Shown here: positions 17,699 to 19,380 of the stretch, in pieces
Numbering within the stretch: the stretch's first letter is position 1
How the letters are laid out: each line of letters begins with the position of its first letter
Origin: Monosiga brevicollis MX1
Taxonomy: Eukaryota; Opisthokonta; Choanoflagellata; Craspedida; Salpingoecidae
Length of the DNA stretch: 19,380 nt
NCBI RefSeq assembly: GCF_000002865.3
Contig: NW_001865082.1
Span: forward strand, 31,817 to 51,196
Reading direction: 5' to 3'
The notes under the pieces: model-generated
Seen by the model: the letters and a program-made list of their open reading frames with translations, nothing else
What the model was told of the DNA's origin: nothing
The model's database searches: none
Made by a program: the position numbers and the translations under genes

Positions 17699-19266
17699 TC
17701 AAACTTGATCTACGCTCAAGTCCTCACCCTCGACGGCCGACAGCATGTTGGACAGTTGCGTGGCGCGCTTGGCTTGCAACACAAGGCGCTGCACACGACG
17801 CACGGCCGAGTTCAGCGACGTCCTAACCGACAAAAGTTTGTGCCACACAGCCGAAGTAAGCCACCAATCGTAGAGCAAAGCCGAGGGAGGCGGGACCGGC
17901 ATGCGCACCTGGACGGCGCCTCTGACATGTCATCTAGAGCCTGAAGTAGATACATGGGGACACGGCCCTCTTTGCCTAGCTTGGTGACGCATTTGGCCAT
18001 TCTATAGAGGATCCGCAATTGGGTTTAAGTTGGAGATGAAACCCAGACTTGCTATTTTTCAGGCGATACGCGCGCTGCCTAAGCCTCCTGACTCATCTGC
18101 GCTTCCCGCCATACGTATGAGATACAAGGTCTATGGCATCCACTGCAACATACCGAGTTTCGTTGTCAATCTCAAGCACCCGCAGCGGTTGATTGGCTCG
18201 TAGGGAGAGTTCCTCCGAGCTCACAGCCGTGTAATCACCCAGGGCCTGTCAGTGGGCATGCCGAAAGACACAACATCAAGTCGTATCTCGTGCTCTAACA
18301 ACTTTGCGTGCAAAAGGCATGGCTTACCCGGTGAGTCACCGCGGGAAACTCAGCCTGCAATGAGTCACGGCGTCGCTGACGCGGGGGAGGTGGTAGATTC
18401 CCGTTGTGGGTTGATGTGTCGCTGAATGTTTCCAAGGCGGTGTAAATGGGATCGCCCTCATTGCGAGACCTGAGCTCAACGCCCAAATTTAGCACATTGG
18501 GCACACCACTGAGCAAATTTACATCACTGGTGCGTCGGGAATGGGGTGGTGATTGGTAGATGGATGCGGTGCTCTGCTGTCGGCTATCAAACCACCGAAG
18601 CGCCTAGAGCGGTTGTGCATTACATAAGCAGCAAGGAGAGAAGGATAAGCAAGCTTGTCTCGACTGCTGCAACCCAGTGCGCATTCGATAGAAGGTGCCA
18701 AAAGGCAACGCCTGCACAGGCCATCACACATTGCGATTACCTTGTAGGACTTGCGAACGCAGAAGTGATATCTGCTTCGTGCATACTGGATTAGCAGAAT
18801 GGTACAAACCACCAGCACCACGGCAGACACACTGGCCACTGCAATGTTGCTGGCACGCCGTCGTTCGTGCGTACTCGTGGGGGACGTGCTTTGCTCAAGA
18901 TCCAGGGCTCCACGAAGGATCACAAAGCTTGAGCGTACATCCAGATTCGTCGCTGGCATGAAATTGCCGCTGAGATCAGCTACCATGGGGCCGCGGGCGC
19001 TCACCTCCAGCTGAGCTCCACCTATAAAAGGTACGGATATGTGCAAAGAAGAAATGATCAGAGTCAGTCAGTTGGTTCGTCTGGTGTGAAATACTCGCGT
19101 GACGCTCAGAGTCTTCGTGCATAGCCGAACCGGATGTGCGCTGCAGCAGCAACTGCTGTAGCTGCAGATTGACTGTGCTGTCCAGCTGTAAGATAACCTC
19201 ACTGCCCCAGAACATCGGATCCTCCTGCACAATCACCCCATCGGTGGGTAGGACAAAGCTTTCATT
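17699..19266 (-). CDS. Single-pass membrane protein with C-terminal SH3 domain, 5' truncated
   Basis: Exons, 5' to 3': 19266-19104, 19021-18741, 18474-18328, 18245-18154, 18001-17909, 17822-17699. The sum is 900 nt (299 codons plus TGA at 17701-17699), phases consistent. The ectodomain part (NESFVLPTDGVIVQEDPMFW, VADLSGNFMPATNLDVRSS) is beta-rich with no named family. The TM helix is IAVASVSAVVLVVCTILLI, followed by the basic QYARSRYHFCVRKSYK. The juxtamembrane exon has GDPIYTALETF (a Y-x-x-L site) and NLPPPPRQRRR (a possible SH3 ligand). The SH3 halves ALGDYTAVSSEELSLRANQP and KLGKEGRVPMYLLQALDD join at the intron 18002-18153. A 40-residue helix ends the protein. The gene starts beyond the window; an in-frame stop just upstream of 19266 supports an acceptor there. 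Confidence 0.8.
17909..18245 (-). other. SH3 domain split by one intron
   Basis: Exon 18245-18154 supplies the ALxDY motif (ALGDYTA), the acidic RT loop (SSEELSL) and LRVLEIDNETR. Exon 18001-17909 supplies MAKCVTKLGKEGRVPMYLLQ, matching the distal G-x-x-G-x-V-P-x-x-Y-L end. The Trp that normally starts the second half and binds Pro ligands is replaced (R-M at the join), and the usual P-S-N-Y is P-M-Y. SH3 domains bind Pro-rich peptides; affinity may be weakened here. Confidence 0.8.
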
Positions 19267-19326
19267 CTGCATTATAGAGAGCGTTGGCGGTCATGAACTG
19301 TAACTTGCATGCGCTGACGGGGGGAA

Positions 19327-19359
<33 letters not shown>

Positions 19360-19380
19360 AAAAATTTCCCGGGGGGATTT
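19267..19380. other. Right edge with long poly-G run, probable assembly end
   Basis: From about 19320 the sequence is almost pure G, then AAAAAATTTCCC and GGGGGGATTT. The pattern resembles low-quality read or scaffold-end sequence rather than biology. The upstream part (19267-19319) contains the acceptor of the TM-SH3 gene. Confidence 0.8.

Overview
The window looks like nuclear DNA of an intron-rich, moderately GC-rich protist, most likely a choanoflagellate (Monosiga-like). The reasons are a receptor tyrosine kinase with a full metazoan-style catalytic domain, a cytoplasmic SH3 domain on a second membrane protein, dense short introns (mostly 84-200 bp) and compact genes on both strands. This is inference from gene content; no species marker is present. 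Nothing bacterial, viral or transposon-like was recognised as a unit.

Layout: (1) 141-6324, plus strand: a receptor tyrosine kinase of about 1454 residues, rebuilt here as 17 exons, with signal peptide, three unusual ectodomain modules, one transmembrane helix, a complete tyrosine kinase domain and a 360-residue tail rich in SUMO-interaction-like motifs. (2) About 6829-7640, minus strand: a weakly supported unknown gene. (3) 7640-9256: mostly non-coding, with three dinucleotide microsatellites. (4) 9257-10996, minus strand: SGF29, the tandem-Tudor H3K4me3 reader of the SAGA complex, nine exons, 302 residues. (5) 10997-11657: a divergent promoter interval holding a (GCC)13 tract. (6) 11658-17316, plus strand: a protein of about 950 residues in 25 exons, with an acidic N-terminus, ribonuclease-inhibitor-type leucine-rich repeats, coiled coil and a C-terminal EF-hand pair. 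(7) 17699-19266, minus strand: the 3' part of a gene for a single-pass membrane protein with a C-terminal SH3 domain, cut by the right edge, where the sequence decays into a poly-G run that looks like an assembly end.

The exon models were made by hand. Each was tested by phase continuity (every join keeps frame and the summed coding lengths divide by three) and, for the kinase, SGF29, LRR and SH3 genes, by whether the join restores a known family motif. The genes do not form an operon or an obvious pathway. The kinase and the SH3 membrane protein both belong to tyrosine-kinase/adaptor-style signalling, but a functional link between them is not shown by the sequence.
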